64,000 bases of DNA from Psychrobacter immobilis (GCF_904846065.1 NZ_CAJGZV010000001.1:1488001-1552000), one strand, 5' to 3'. Shown: positions 45,552 to 55,513, counted from the first letter of the stretch. Notes: generated from the sequence alone by a model not told the origin. A program made the numbers and translations.

Positions 45552-45626
45552 TCGCTAATTATTCAGCCACTAAGTATCCAATCATTAAGTATCTAACTAC
45601 TAATTATCCAACCACTAAGCATTCAA
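45552..45626. repeat. Five degenerate 15-bp tandem repeats spanning the thioesterase stop codon
   Basis: Five units of 15 bp, for example CCACTAAGTATCCAA, TCATTAAGTATCTAA and CTACTAATTATCCAA. On the minus strand each holds a TAG or TAA in the frame of the thioesterase gene, so the stop is repeated every five codons. The first unit contains the real stop of the gene (45615-45617); the last lies just before the fetA start. Confidence 0.8.
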
Positions 45627-46205
45627 CTGCTCGTGGATCGCTTGCTCAATGGCATCGCGTAAATGCTTTGGAACACGAATAGGGCGCATGGGCGTGGCAC
45701 TAGCAACCGCAGTATCTGCCTTACTATTGGATAGCGGTTTGGTTTTGACTTGGTTTTGCACACAAGCAATGACAATTTTGCCACTACTTAATAAGCTGCT
45801 AGCATTAGCATTGCTATTAGCATAATCAGAAGAAAGGCTGTCTGGGCTGTTACGATAAATACTCTGGTAAAAGATAATGCTGGCAGGTTTTAACTCGACT
45901 TTATCGATGCGCACACTGATGACTTCATCTAACAAAATAGCTCTTTTGTATTGCAAGTCTGCTTGACTGACAACAAAATGCTGGATTTCTCCATCGTCAG
46001 TCTGCAAAAAATACCCGTTTAAATTCAGTTCCCCAAACCAATCACGGCGGCAGTTTTCAAAAAACACCAAATGATTGGCATGGTAGACTATACCGCCTGC
46101 ATCAGTATGGTTAATATAGACATTATAATTTTTGGTAAACAATGGCGTATATTCGCCGTCTACACTTGCCACTGTGTTTGTATTTTTGCTGTTATTTTTT
46201 ATCAT
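45615..46205 (-). CDS. YbgC-type acyl-CoA thioesterase
   Basis: 196-residue hotdog-fold (4HBT) protein. The active-site aspartate is in YINHTDAGGIVYHANHLVFFENCRRDW near residue 33, the family signature of YbgC/FcbB thioesterases. About 50 residues beyond the usual 130-140 form a serine- and asparagine-rich insert (SSDYANSNANASS) and a basic tail (PMRPIRVPKHLRDAIEQAIHE). YbgC in other gammaproteobacteria is linked with tol-pal, which is not nearby here. Upstream of fetA on the same strand; ATG 46205 follows GCATCTTTATG without a strong site. Confidence 0.82.
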   Translation of the reverse strand: MIKNNSKNTNTVASVDGEYTPLFTKNYNVYINHTDAGGIVYHANHLVFFENCRRDWFGELNLNGYFLQTDDGEIQHFVVSQADLQYKRAILLDEVISVRIDKVELKPASIIFYQSIYRNSPDSLSSDYANSNANASSLLSSGKIVIACVQNQVKTKPLSNSKADTAVASATPMRPIRVPKHLRDAIEQAIHEQLNA

Positions 46206-46426
46206 AAAGATGCTCGGTCATTGTTTTAATAAATATTGTTCGATGTTCATGATTCGATGGCCAAAATTTGATAGTAGCCATATTAACCACAACTACTCTA
46301 GCTTAAGATATCAGGGCGCGCAACAGTTAGGTCGGTCGACGTCTGTTATGATAGTGGATTATGCATTTTCATGGCCCATTTCTTTATATTAGCACCGTAT
46401 TTTCATCAATTAGTATAGGATAATTT

Positions 46427-47251
46427 ATGACCCGTTTTGTCAGTTTTAATATCAATGGTATTCGCGCTCGTCAACATCAGCTTGAGGCCGTGCGAGAAGT
46501 GATCGATCCTGATGTGATGGGTCTACAGGAAACCAAAGTACATGATGAGCAATTCCCCCTAGAAAACATAGAGAGTCTGGGCTATCACGTAGAGTACTTT
46601 GGGCAAAAAGCCCATTATGGTGTGGCGCTACTATCCAAGGTTGCACCTATATTTGTGCAAAAGGGTTTTCCTGGTGAAGAGGTCGAGGCACAGAAGCGTT
46701 TTATTCATGCACGATATGAATTTGACGGTCGTGAAATTGATGTGCTTAATGGCTATTTTCCACAAGGAGAGAGCCAAGACCATCCGACTAAATTTCCGAT
46801 GAAGCGGGCTTATTATGCAGATTTAATGGCGTATATCGATACCCTAAAAGCAGAAGGTCGCTCGCTCATAATCATGGGTGATATGAATATTGCTCCAGAA
46901 GATACTGATATTGGCATTGGCGACGTCAATGCTAAGCGCTGGTTGAAAAATAGAAAGACCTCGTTTTTACCAGAAGAACGCGAGTGGTATGCGGCGCTGA
47001 TGTCACGCGAGCTGACAGATACCTATCGCTTACATTATCCAGAGAGCACAGAGCTATATAGCTGGTTTGATTATCGCAGCCGTGGGTTCAATGATGAGCC
47101 GAAACGTGGCTTGCGTATCGATCATATTTTGTGCAGCTCGGATCTTGTTGAGGCCTGTGTTGATGCTGGGATTAGTTATGAGCTACGGGCGATGGAAAAA
47201 CCGTCTGATCATGCGCCAATTTGGTCGGCATTTGATTTAAAAAAACGGTAA
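46427..47251 (+). CDS. xthA: Exodeoxyribonuclease III XthA
   Basis: 274-residue Mg-dependent AP endonuclease/3'-5' exonuclease for base-excision repair. Motifs in order: FVSFNINGIRAR at the start, LQETKVHDEQFP with the metal-binding Glu, GDMNIAPEDTDIG near residue 150, and the catalytic LRIDHILCS and KPSDHAPIWSAF at the end. Length is normal. ATAGGATAATTT provides a ribosome binding site before the ATG. It is followed by argJ after 125 bases. Confidence 0.96.
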   Translation: MTRFVSFNINGIRARQHQLEAVREVIDPDVMGLQETKVHDEQFPLENIESLGYHVEYFGQKAHYGVALLSKVAPIFVQKGFPGEEVEAQKRFIHARYEFDGREIDVLNGYFPQGESQDHPTKFPMKRAYYADLMAYIDTLKAEGRSLIIMGDMNIAPEDTDIGIGDVNAKRWLKNRKTSFLPEEREWYAALMSRELTDTYRLHYPESTELYSWFDYRSRGFNDEPKRGLRIDHILCSSDLVEACVDAGISYELRAMEKPSDHAPIWSAFDLKKR

Positions 47252-47376
47252 TATTTATATAGGTCGCGTTTGATACTTCACCAGCAGTAGCGTCATGGTG
47301 AACGCTCAACGCATCTTAGTATTTACCGCATCATCTGTTATAAATAATGATAAAATTTTACAATAAGGATTAAACC

Positions 47377-48600
47377 ATGGCAGTCGGAAATGTTGCAGTA
47401 CCTGATATTATTTATCCTATCGAAGGAATCAAGCTAAGCGCCACTGCCGCAGGCGTACGCTATAAAGACCGAGATGATTTAGTAGTGATTGAGATCGCTG
47501 ATACCGCGACCACTGCGGTTGTGACCACCAAAAACACCTTTTGTGCTGCGCCTGTACGGGTGTTGCGTGAGCATTTTGCCAAGATGAGTCCGCGTTATTT
47601 GGTCACTAACACAGGTAATGCTAATGCTGGGACGGGTGCTGATGGCAAACGTCGCGCCGTTGATATCTGTGCCGCTCTGGCGAGTAAGGCTGGCGTGGAT
47701 AGTAATGCAATATTGCCATTCTCGACTGGTGTCATTGGCGAGCCATTAAATAGCGATGCGGTCATCGCGGGCTTAGATAATGCACTTGCCAATTTGGGGG
47801 CTGATAATTGGCTTGCCGCGGCGAATGGTATTCGCACCACAGATACGATTCCGAAGCTCGCTAGCCAAAAAATCGACGTGGCGGGTGTTAGCTATCATAT
47901 AACGGGTATGTCGAAAGGCTCAGGCATGATACGCCCTAATATGGCAACCATGCTGGGTTATGTGGCAACTGATGCCAATATCGCTGCTGACCTATTACAA
48001 GAGATGCTAAGTGCCATTAATGAGCAGTCTTTTAACCGCATCACTGTCGATGGCGACACTTCAACCAATGATTGCTGTGTGTTGATCGCCACGGGTGCTG
48101 CCAGCTCAGATATCATTGATAGTCCAGAACATCCGCATTATCAGGCTATATTTTCGGCTTTGACCGAGGTGTTTGTCCGTCTGGCGCAATTAATCGTACG
48201 TGATGGCGAGGGTGCTACCAAGTTTATGACCGTCAACGTCACTGGTGGCAAAACAACGCAAGAGTGCTGCGATGTGGCATATGCGGTCGCGCATTCACCG
48301 TTGGTCAAAACCGCATTTTTCGCTAGCGATGCCAATTGGGGTCGTATCTTAGCGGCAGTGGGTTATGCTGGTATCGAAGACTTGGATACGGAACAAGTGG
48401 ATGTTTATCTAGATGAAGTCATGATTTGCCAGAATGGTGGTGTCGCCCCTAGTTATACGGAAGCGGCAGGTAAGACCGTCATGAGTCGCCCTGAGATTAC
48501 CATTCATATCGATCTTGCTCGCGGCGATGCTAGCGATACGGTTTATACTTGTGATTTGTCCTATGACTACGTCAAAATTAATGCGGATTATCGTAGTTAA
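47377..48600 (+). CDS. argJ: Bifunctional ornithine acetyltransferase/N-acetylglutamate synthase ArgJ
   Basis: Transfers acetyl groups from N-acetylornithine to glutamate in the cyclic arginine pathway. 407 residues, a precursor that cleaves itself into two subunits. The cleavage site is in the KGSGMIRPNMATMLGYV stretch near residue 185-200, between Ala and Thr (the Thr becomes the nucleophile). NTGNANAGTG near the N-terminus and GEGATKFMTVNV are typical. TAAGGAT precedes the ATG by seven bases. The only arginine gene here; a strong terminator follows. Confidence 0.97.
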   Translation: MAVGNVAVPDIIYPIEGIKLSATAAGVRYKDRDDLVVIEIADTATTAVVTTKNTFCAAPVRVLREHFAKMSPRYLVTNTGNANAGTGADGKRRAVDICAALASKAGVDSNAILPFSTGVIGEPLNSDAVIAGLDNALANLGADNWLAAANGIRTTDTIPKLASQKIDVAGVSYHITGMSKGSGMIRPNMATMLGYVATDANIAADLLQEMLSAINEQSFNRITVDGDTSTNDCCVLIATGAASSDIIDSPEHPHYQAIFSALTEVFVRLAQLIVRDGEGATKFMTVNVTGGKTTQECCDVAYAVAHSPLVKTAFFASDANWGRILAAVGYAGIEDLDTEQVDVYLDEVMICQNGGVAPSYTEAAGKTVMSRPEITIHIDLARGDASDTVYTCDLSYDYVKINADYRS

Positions 48601-48645
48601 GGGTTATCACTGTCAGCTAAGTAAAATACTTTTTAATGAATAACT

Positions 48646-48676
48646 GAGCCAGAGTGACTATCACTCTGGCTTTTTG
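48646..48676 (+). terminator. Terminator of argJ
   Basis: AGCCAGAGTGA pairs perfectly with TCACTCTGGCT around a 3-base loop, followed by a T run, about 45 bases after the argJ stop. Confidence 0.92.
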
Positions 48677-49045
48677 ATGTGTAAATTTTTCTCAGTATCA
48701 ATTTACTCTACTATTCAATACGCGCGATTAACAACAGTTGCAAAAGCTGACGTTACTTTACAAAGCAGTTATAGAGCAGAAGACGAGTTGCGCTCTATAC
48801 TGGTCTCAGTAAACGAACAATAGACGACATTATTGAGACGTAATAGGTTTATTCGCTAAAGCTAAATGAAGTGAAAAAGCTAAACGAAGCGAATATTCTT
48901 GCTCGGCTCAATATTGACAGTAGTATTACACCCATCGCAAAAATTGACTGATATTTTTAAAATATATTTACCAGCATGATGTGTCCAAAATAATAATCTC
49001 AAACCATCAATAATGTATTTATAACAATTAACTGAGGATTTAATA
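48677..49045. other. Intergenic region upstream of the DUF4377-like lipoprotein
   Basis: About 370 bases without a gene. An imperfect duplicated 17-mer (AAGCTAAATGAAGTGAA, then AAGCTAAACGAAGCGAA) is at about 48855-48892. GAGGATTTAATA before the next gene is its ribosome binding site. Nothing else is supported. Confidence 0.5.
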
Positions 49046-49444
49046 ATGAAAAAATTAGTACTTGCAGCAGTAATGACCGCCTTTGCCCTGTCAGGTTGCT
49101 CTACCATGGGTATGGATAACGAACGTACGATGGTTGTCGATGGGCAACCTATGAATGTTAAAGTGGTTAACATTCCAAGTTTTGAAATAGAAGTAGCACC
49201 ACTGAAAGCTGTCTGTGAGCTGTCAACAGCTGAGGGTACTAAGGTTGAAGCAGAATGCCTACAGTATCGCCAGACTTATCAGAAAAACTACACACCTTTA
49301 AACGGCAATATTCAGGGCTTCACTTATGAGCCAAACTATCGTTATGTTCTAGACGTTCGCCAAGAAGTAATGATGGATGAAAATACTAACATGGCTAAGC
49401 CAGTTTGGATTCTAAACGAAGTGGTTTCAAAAACAGCTGAGTAA
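49046..49444 (+). CDS. DUF4377-like lipoprotein
   Basis: 132-residue predicted lipoprotein. The signal peptide MKKLVLAAVMTAFALSGC ends at a lipobox with Cys near residue 18. The mature domain shows the pattern of DUF4377: ECLQYRQTY, a short linker, IQGFTYEPNYRYVLDVRQEV and WILNEVVSK at the end. Proteins of this group often accompany heat-shock HslJ-like (META) domains; the function is unknown. An additional cysteine pair (VCEL, ECLQ) may form a disulfide. GAGGATT precedes the ATG. Monocistronic with its own terminator. Confidence 0.82.
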   Translation: MKKLVLAAVMTAFALSGCSTMGMDNERTMVVDGQPMNVKVVNIPSFEIEVAPLKAVCELSTAEGTKVEAECLQYRQTYQKNYTPLNGNIQGFTYEPNYRYVLDVRQEVMMDENTNMAKPVWILNEVVSKTAE

Positions 49445-49489
49445 TGAATCATTGAGTATGTCTAGTTAACGAGCATATTTAACCAAAAT

Positions 49490-49527
49490 AAAAAAGACCT
49501 CTAATTCTGTATTAGGGGTCTTTTTTA
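49490..49527 (+). terminator. Bidirectional terminator after the DUF4377-like lipoprotein
   Basis: AAAAAAGACC and CTAAT pair with ATTAG and GGTCTTTTTT around a short loop with one mismatch, about 45 bases after the stop; it also faces the convergent sdaA. Confidence 0.88.
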
Positions 49528-49585
49528 TTTCAGCAAATACTTGGGAATGTGATGTCAGGATAAGCTATATTAAACAATCGTTATG

Positions 49586-51019
49586 TTAGCACTGACTATA
49601 TTTTACACTGACGCCATGAGTGGCAGTAGGGATGCGATTGTCTGCATAAACGGCAAGACCGCCTCGTGAGGTTTCTTTGTATTTATCTAGCATATCCGCA
49701 CCAGTGACTTTCATGGTTTCAATCACTTTATCTAAAGAGACAAAGTGCTGTCCATTACCACGGCAAGCAAGTCGCGCCGCATTGACAGCTTTGACGGCGC
49801 CCATGGCATTGCGCTCGATACAAGGCACTTGCACTAGACCGCCTACAGGGTCGCATGTCAGACCTAAGTTATGTTCGATACCAATTTCGGCCGCATTAAG
49901 GCATTTAGCTGGATCACCGCCTAAAATTTCTGCCAAGGCAGAAGCTGCCATGGCACAAGCAGAACCAACTTCACCTTGGCAACCAACTTCAGCGCCAGAG
50001 ATGGAGGCATTTTGTTTGATTAAACTGCCAATAGCAGTCGCATTTAACAAAAACTTGCGTGCACCATCTTGGCTATAGCTTGATAAAAAGTCACGATAGT
50101 AATGCATCACCGCAGGAATAATACCTGCTGCACCGTTGGTGGGGGCAGTGACGACATTTCCGCCATTGGCATTTTCTTCATTGACCGCTAAGGCATATAA
50201 ATCAATCCAATCCATGGCAGCGAGTTTGTCATTTTTGGTAATGGGTTGGTTTTTCTCGGCGCACAGCTGTAGATGTAATGCTTGGGCACGGCGCTTTACA
50301 TCCAAGCCTCCAGGCAATATGCCACTGTTTTGACAGCCTCGCGTCACGCAGTCCTGCATTGACTCCCAAATAGAGTCTAAATAAGCAAAAACTTCTGATT
50401 GATTGCGGTAATGACATTCATTTGCTAATACCAATTCACTAACGCTTAAGTGGTGTTGACGACATTGCTCCAGCAATTCTGCGGCGCTATTAAAGGGGTA
50501 AGGAATGGCGTCAATGGTCGGTGTGGCGTTATCTTCATCCGGATTGGTGGCATCTTCTTCATTGATAACAAAGCCGCCACCTACCGAATAATAGGTTTGT
50601 TGATAATGACTGCCGTCGGTCAATAATGCACGGATAGTCAAGGCATTAGGATGGTAGGGCAAAACGGTTTCGTCATACCAGTGAATATCGCGCTCTGTCT
50701 CAAAGGCAATAACATGCGTGCCTGCTATATTGAGCTGTTTGTCTGAAAAAATCGGCGACAAATATTGACTGGTCAAACGGGTATCGATCGTACTAGGAGC
50801 ATGCCCAAGCAGCCCTAACAATATAGCAGTATCGGTTGCATGCCCTTTGCCTGTGGCTGCCAAAGAGCCATAAAGCTCAATTTCAACGCCTGTAATAGCC
50901 GTCAGCTCTGTTTGCTTGGTTAATGAGCCCAAAAAAAGATTGGCGGCGACCATGGGTCCTACCGTGTGTGAGCTTGATGGGCCAATACCAATTTTAAATA
51001 AATCAAAAACACTAATCAT
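49586..51019 (-). CDS. sdaA: L-serine ammonia-lyase (iron-sulfur type)
   Basis: 477-residue single-chain L-serine dehydratase that converts serine to pyruvate and ammonia using an oxygen-sensitive 4Fe-4S cluster. The N-terminal beta domain starts [22 protein letters not shown]. The alpha domain holds [14 protein letters not shown] and the cluster cysteines in [17 protein letters not shown] and [20 protein letters not shown] near residues 370 and 405. Length is normal for the fused bacterial form. Monocistronic; divergent from the NCS2 permease with a 539-base gap. Confidence 0.96.
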   Translation of the reverse strand: MISVFDLFKIGIGPSSSHTVGPMVAANLFLGSLTKQTELTAITGVEIELYGSLAATGKGHATDTAILLGLLGHAPSTIDTRLTSQYLSPIFSDKQLNIAGTHVIAFETERDIHWYDETVLPYHPNALTIRALLTDGSHYQQTYYSVGGGFVINEEDATNPDEDNATPTIDAIPYPFNSAAELLEQCRQHHLSVSELVLANECHYRNQSEVFAYLDSIWESMQDCVTRGCQNSGILPGGLDVKRRAQALHLQLCAEKNQPITKNDKLAAMDWIDLYALAVNEENANGGNVVTAPTNGAAGIIPAVMHYYRDFLSSYSQDGARKFLLNATAIGSLIKQNASISGAEVGCQGEVGSACAMAASALAEILGGDPAKCLNAAEIGIEHNLGLTCDPVGGLVQVPCIERNAMGAVKAVNAARLACRGNGQHFVSLDKVIETMKVTGADMLDKYKETSRGGLAVYADNRIPTATHGVSVKYSQC

Positions 51020-51558
51020 AATAACTTACCAAGTTTTTTAAGTGCACTAACATGTTATATAGCTGCTTTAGGCACTTTCATTGAGAATATAACAGGCAGC
51101 TCTCGCTTATAGCACCGACAAAGGTGTAGAGGAAGCACCGCCCATGGAAGTATTAACGCAAAAGAGGAAAAATGGTGATTGAATAATAACTTTTATTTGT
51201 TTTGAAACTCCGCTATCATGCTCGGAGCTAATGGCTATGTAACATCCTGTAAGTTTATTGTCGCTGCAGAATACACTGAGTCATAAGCGACCATAACCAT
51301 TTTTTAGTTAAACATATCCGACCACATACATCTACCAAAACATGGTCATCATACCAAATAATACTTTTGGTTTGCCATATTGCAACATAAATGAATGAAT
51401 CAGGGCGACATATTATAAATGAAAAGATGCGGATTTTACTCGTTATCGTAATTTCTAGCCACATATTCTTGCCGATTGATGCCCTGATTTAACTCAATTT
51501 TTATTTTTCATTTACTGTTGTCTATTATTTTAGCCCAGTTTACATAGGACAAGCGTGT
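51020..51558. other. Divergent intergenic region, sdaA and NCS2 permease
   Basis: 539 bases. Presumed promoters of both genes. A 69-codon minus-strand frame (51255-51464) lacks family likeness and ribosome binding site. No repeat or RNA is recognised. Confidence 0.5.
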
Positions 51559-52992
51559 ATGCCCTCTCAAAAAGACCCTTCCTCGCCTTTAGAAAACAGC
51601 GCTCAAGCACCATCTGCTGAACCTGGATTAGAGGCTGCGGCGATCAGTCCTCCGTATAATCCAGACTTTGAAAATGGACGCTGGTTTCCGACATGGCGTC
51701 CATATCAAGGCGATTTAGATCGTGATCCAGTCGGTATCAATGAATATCTGCCACCGTCAAAAAGCGTGCTATTAGGTGTACAGCATACTTTTGCGATGTT
51801 TGGTGCGACCGTGCTTGCGCCGCTGTTAATGGGCTTTGATCCCAACTTGGCCATTTTGATGTCAGGTATCTGTACGGTGATGTTCTTTATGATCACTGGT
51901 GGGCGCATGCCGAGCTATTTGGGCTCAAGTTTTGCTTTCATTGGTCCCGTTATCGCTGTGACAGCTTATGCAGGCGCAGGGTTCAATGGTAATTTGAATG
52001 TCGCTTTGGGCGGCATCATGGCTTGCGGTATCATTTATGCGTTAATTGGGCTGCTGGTGATGAAAACGGGTACTGGCTGGATTGAGCGTTTGATGCCGCC
52101 TATCGTTACTGGTGCTATCGTGATGATTATTGGTCTCAACTTAGCGCCAGTGACCATTCAAGGGGTGTCTGCCAATCAGTTTGATGCTTGGATGGCTACC
52201 TTGACCGTATTACTCATCAGTGGTGTGGCTGTTTTTACACGCGGTATGCTGCGTCGTCTGTTATTATTGGTTGGTTTAATATTATCCTATTTTGCCTATT
52301 TTATCATGACCAACGTCATGGGTTTTGGCGCAGCGATTGACTTTAGTAGCGTGGCAGCTGCTTCGTGGTTTGGCTTACCTAGTATCCATACGCCTCGCTT
52401 TGAGATGAGTGCTATTATTCTGATTGCGCCTGTGGCCTTTATTTTGGTGGCTGAAAACTTAGGGCATTTTAAGGCTGTTGAAGGTATGACCAAAGCTCGT
52501 GTCACGCCTTATATGGGTCGAGCATTTTTTGCTGATGGTTTGGCAACCACTTTTTCAGCAGGATTTGGTGGCACTGGTGTGACGACTTATGCTGAAAACA
52601 TCGGTGTGATGGCGGTGACTAAGGTATATAGCACAACAATATTTGTCGTGGCAGGTGTGGTAGCTATTTTATTGGGGCTATCACCAAAATTTGGTGCCAT
52701 AATTCAGACGATACCAGCCGCTTTATTGGGCGGTGCGTCCATCGTGGTGTTTGGTTTGATTGCTATTGCAGGGGTCAAAATTTGGATAGACAGTCGTATC
52801 GACTTTAGTAAAAACAGTAACCTAATTATCGCAGCCGTGACCGTTATTATGGGTACGGGTAACTTTAGTTTGCATTTAGGCGGCTTTGATTTGGGCGGTA
52901 TCGGTACGGCGACTTTGGCAGCGATTGTCTTAAATGCGTTATTTAATCAAGGATCTGAAGCGAAGGCCGCTCATCAATCATTGGCTAAGTAA
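51559..52992 (+). CDS. NCS2-family nucleobase permease (UraA-type)
   Basis: 477-residue inner-membrane proton symporter for uracil or another nucleobase. A long hydrophilic N-terminus of about 70 residues, rich in Pro and Ser, precedes the core. The VLLGVQHTFAMFGATVLAPLLMG helix is typical of UraA; GGRMPSYLGSSFAFIGPV carries the substrate loop. ILVAENLGHFKAVE with a conserved Glu in helix 8, and FGGTGVTTYAENIG in helix 10, are key NCS2 motifs. The match to UraA is good; RutG-like substrates remain possible. The long perfect terminator downstream closes the unit. Confidence 0.93.
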   Translation: MPSQKDPSSPLENSAQAPSAEPGLEAAAISPPYNPDFENGRWFPTWRPYQGDLDRDPVGINEYLPPSKSVLLGVQHTFAMFGATVLAPLLMGFDPNLAILMSGICTVMFFMITGGRMPSYLGSSFAFIGPVIAVTAYAGAGFNGNLNVALGGIMACGIIYALIGLLVMKTGTGWIERLMPPIVTGAIVMIIGLNLAPVTIQGVSANQFDAWMATLTVLLISGVAVFTRGMLRRLLLLVGLILSYFAYFIMTNVMGFGAAIDFSSVAAASWFGLPSIHTPRFEMSAIILIAPVAFILVAENLGHFKAVEGMTKARVTPYMGRAFFADGLATTFSAGFGGTGVTTYAENIGVMAVTKVYSTTIFVVAGVVAILLGLSPKFGAIIQTIPAALLGGASIVVFGLIAIAGVKIWIDSRIDFSKNSNLIIAAVTVIMGTGNFSLHLGGFDLGGIGTATLAAIVLNALFNQGSEAKAAHQSLAK

Positions 52993-53054
52993 CCCGCTTT
53001 TATGCTGCTGAGGTTTTATACCTATCAGATAATGATGGTAACAGCATATTCATT

Positions 53055-53100
53055 CCATAAAAAGCGCCCATGCTACCGATAGCATGGGCGCTTTTTATGG
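53055..53100. terminator. Long bidirectional terminator, NCS2 permease and EamA exporter
   Basis: Perfect 21-bp inverted repeat (53055-53075 and 53080-53100) with GCGCCCATGCTA in the core and A5/T5 flanks, around a 4-base loop. It separates two convergent genes. Confidence 0.95.
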
Positions 53101-53125
53101 AGTGGCAACAAGTGCAGAATAAAAG

Positions 53126-54058
53126 CTACTTGTAGTCTCGCTTGTAAAATTTTGAGAAAAACCGATAACGTCGTAGGGCGCGCGGCTTAGGTTTCAGTGA
53201 ACCCAAATAGATTGCAAACATGGTCAACAGAGCACCACTCCACTGTAAGCTATTAATCGGTTTGTCCAGCCAGCTATAATCAATGACCAATGCGGCAATC
53301 GGTTCTGATAATAATAATAACCCAGTTAACGCCAAAGACAGCTTAGGAATGGAATAAGCAATTAAACCCCACGCCAAGCATTGCATCACTGTGCCGTAGA
53401 TAAGCACCCAGCCAATTTCAGACCAAGTGTTTGGCAAAATATGACCCATATCAAACACAAACATAGGAATAATCATCGCCAATACACCACCGATACTAAT
53501 CAGCTGCATCAGCATAAATATGGGTGTGGGTTCAGTATCATGGGTCTTACGGATAAAGGTCATCGATGCCGCTAGCATTGCCCCTGAGACGATACCAGTG
53601 ATGAACCCCCAAGTGGCGGCGCTGTTATGCGCAAACTCAGGACTGCCTATCATGGCCACACCAAACATGGCTAAAAATAAACTGATAAGCTGCAATATAG
53701 ATTGGCGTTCGTTAAAATATAAGAACCCAATGGCGGCTAAAAAGAAAATCTGTAGGCTATTCAGTAACGTTGAGATGCCAGGACCAACCGCATAAATACT
53801 CTCGTGCCAGAGCGCCAGATCTAAGCCTAAAAAGACACCTGATAATAAACCATAAAAAATAGCGCGCCTTGAGCGGGGTAGACGCTGTCCCATGATTTTG
53901 GCCAATACAGCGAATACGACACCTGAAATAGCCAAGCGCCAAAATGCCATTGCCCAACCGCCAATATCAACGTGAGCGACAATCAAACTACCTAAACCAA
54001 AGATAATACAACCAATGACCAACCCAGTAGAGGCAGAGCGTGAAGAAGCAATCGCCAT
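53126..54058 (-). CDS. EamA/DMT-family transporter
   Basis: 310-residue membrane protein with ten predicted helices in two EamA repeats. The typical motifs are WRLAISGVVFAVLA in the first half and LLLLSEPIAALVIDYSWLDKPINSLQWSGALLT in the second. The C-terminus is strongly basic (KPKPRALRRYRFFSKFYKRDYK). These exporters handle amino acids or metabolites; no substrate can be named. ATG 54058 follows AAGGACATTGT. Monocistronic. Confidence 0.88.
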   Translation of the reverse strand: MAIASSRSASTGLVIGCIIFGLGSLIVAHVDIGGWAMAFWRLAISGVVFAVLAKIMGQRLPRSRRAIFYGLLSGVFLGLDLALWHESIYAVGPGISTLLNSLQIFFLAAIGFLYFNERQSILQLISLFLAMFGVAMIGSPEFAHNSAATWGFITGIVSGAMLAASMTFIRKTHDTEPTPIFMLMQLISIGGVLAMIIPMFVFDMGHILPNTWSEIGWVLIYGTVMQCLAWGLIAYSIPKLSLALTGLLLLSEPIAALVIDYSWLDKPINSLQWSGALLTMFAIYLGSLKPKPRALRRYRFFSKFYKRDYK

Positions 54059-54187
54059 ACAATGTCCTTATATCCGTATTATTATTTTATCTTACTGTAT
54101 CAACGATGACGCCAATGAATACTGACGCTAATACAAGCCGTATTGTCTAGGTTTTGACGCTAAAATGAAATGGTCAAACCATCATTT

Positions 54188-54439
54188 ATGCTTATTGTTT
54201 GATTTATTATTGCTGTATCAGGTTTTATCTCTGTATATGCTAGGTATAAAATCAATGATGACCTTAAGCTTCACTCATATAAGAAAATCTCTATAACAAT
54301 ACGAATATATGGTGGAGACATCCTTACAGGAACGATGTTGGCGTGGATATCACTATTTGCTAATCTAGTGGTTTATAATCACTGTAGTGGCACAATAAAA
54401 CAGGATAGTTTCTTATTAGTCTTTACCTCAAGTACTTAA
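54188..54439 (+). pseudogene. Possible decayed small membrane protein gene
   Basis: From ATG 54188 the frame reads MLIV, then a TGA stop (54200-54202), then 78 open codons with a sensible composition: a hydrophobic FIIAVSGFISVYARYK segment, a hydrophilic part, and a second hydrophobic TGTMLAWISLFANLVVY segment, ending at TAA 54437-54439. A Trp-to-stop change would explain it. There is no clear ribosome binding site and no recognised family, so chance cannot be excluded. It lies just before the WG-repeat gene. Confidence 0.3.
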
Positions 54440-54462
54440 ATCCCATTAGCCTAGGTTCATCT

Positions 54463-55464
54463 ATGTTGCGACGTTCATTATCCCTACAACAACGACCATT
54501 GATATCTGGTTTTGCTATCGCCATCTTTGCTAGTACGCTATTTATGGCGCCAAACGTACAAGCGGCCAGTTGCAAAATTCCAAAAAGTTATTATAAAAAC
54601 GTGGCTTGTACGGCAAATAGCGGCTATTTTTTGGCAACAAAAGATTTCGGCGCGCCAGTTGCTCTGATTAATAGTAAGGGCAAAAGCGTCGTTGATTTAT
54701 CACGTTATCAAAAAGTCGATGCCAGTAAGATATCGGCAGGTTTACTGCCTGTACTGCGCAATGGTCATGTCGGTTATCTTAATATGCAAGGTCGTGAAGT
54801 AGTGCCTGCGATGTATGATGTGCTTAAAGAAGGACAGGGTTGGGCGCGTCCCGTCTCTAATGGGCGTATCGTGGTAAAGCAGGATGGTAAATATGGGGTC
54901 ATTACTACTAGTAATAAAACCATCGTGCCGTTTTCGTCCGCGATTAGTGATATTGATGATTACCAAAATGGTATCGCCCGTGTACGTAAAAATCAAGCGA
55001 TCAGTTGGATTGATGAAAACGGCAAAACGACCAGTGACCCAAGTGGTAATAACAACGAGCAATCCACGACGCCACGAGCACCTGCCAGCGCTAATGGCAA
55101 TGCATCCTCATCCAACCAGACACTTCCCAATCGCTTTACGATGCTACAACCGCGTCAGCAAGATGGCAAATGGGGGTTTATCGATGATAATAATGTGACC
55201 ATGATTACCTATTCTTTTGACGAGGTGCGTCCCTTTGCCGAAAGCTTGGCGGGCGTACGTATCGATGAAAACTGGGGCTTTGTTAATCTTGGTGGCGAGT
55301 TGGTGATTCCTTTTCGCTTTGCCAATAGCGGTGTGTCGGCTGGTGATCTTTATCAAGGCAAACCCGCCTTTACCTTTACTGGTGGTAAAGCGTGGATTGG
55401 TAATCTAAAAAACGGCAATAAAATGTGTATCGATAAGGAGGGCACAGGAGTAGGCTGTGATTAA
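54463..55464 (+). CDS. Secreted WG-repeat protein
   Basis: 333-residue protein with a Sec signal peptide, predicted cleavage after NVQA at about residue 34 (VQA-AS). The mature part holds several WG beta-propeller-like repeats: GHVGYLNMQGREVVPAMYD, GKYGVITTSNKTIVPF, GKWGFIDDNNVTMITYSFD and NWGFVNLGGELVIPFRFA. A Ser/Asn/Pro-rich linker (about residues 200-220) separates two groups. It is probably periplasmic or surface-exposed; the ligand is unknown. It ends in a strong terminator at 55.5 kb. Confidence 0.85.
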   Translation: MLRRSLSLQQRPLISGFAIAIFASTLFMAPNVQAASCKIPKSYYKNVACTANSGYFLATKDFGAPVALINSKGKSVVDLSRYQKVDASKISAGLLPVLRNGHVGYLNMQGREVVPAMYDVLKEGQGWARPVSNGRIVVKQDGKYGVITTSNKTIVPFSSAISDIDDYQNGIARVRKNQAISWIDENGKTTSDPSGNNNEQSTTPRAPASANGNASSSNQTLPNRFTMLQPRQQDGKWGFIDDNNVTMITYSFDEVRPFAESLAGVRIDENWGFVNLGGELVIPFRFANSGVSAGDLYQGKPAFTFTGGKAWIGNLKNGNKMCIDKEGTGVGCD

Positions 55465-55513
55465 GCGGCGCGTCCAAATCTAAAGACTTACATGATCTAG
55501 GTAAAATACCAGC

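Noticed and set aside
51255..51464. 69-codon minus-strand frame in the sdaA-permease gap
   Set aside because: Composition with many Trp, Ile and Cys residues and without a start signal; looks like chance.
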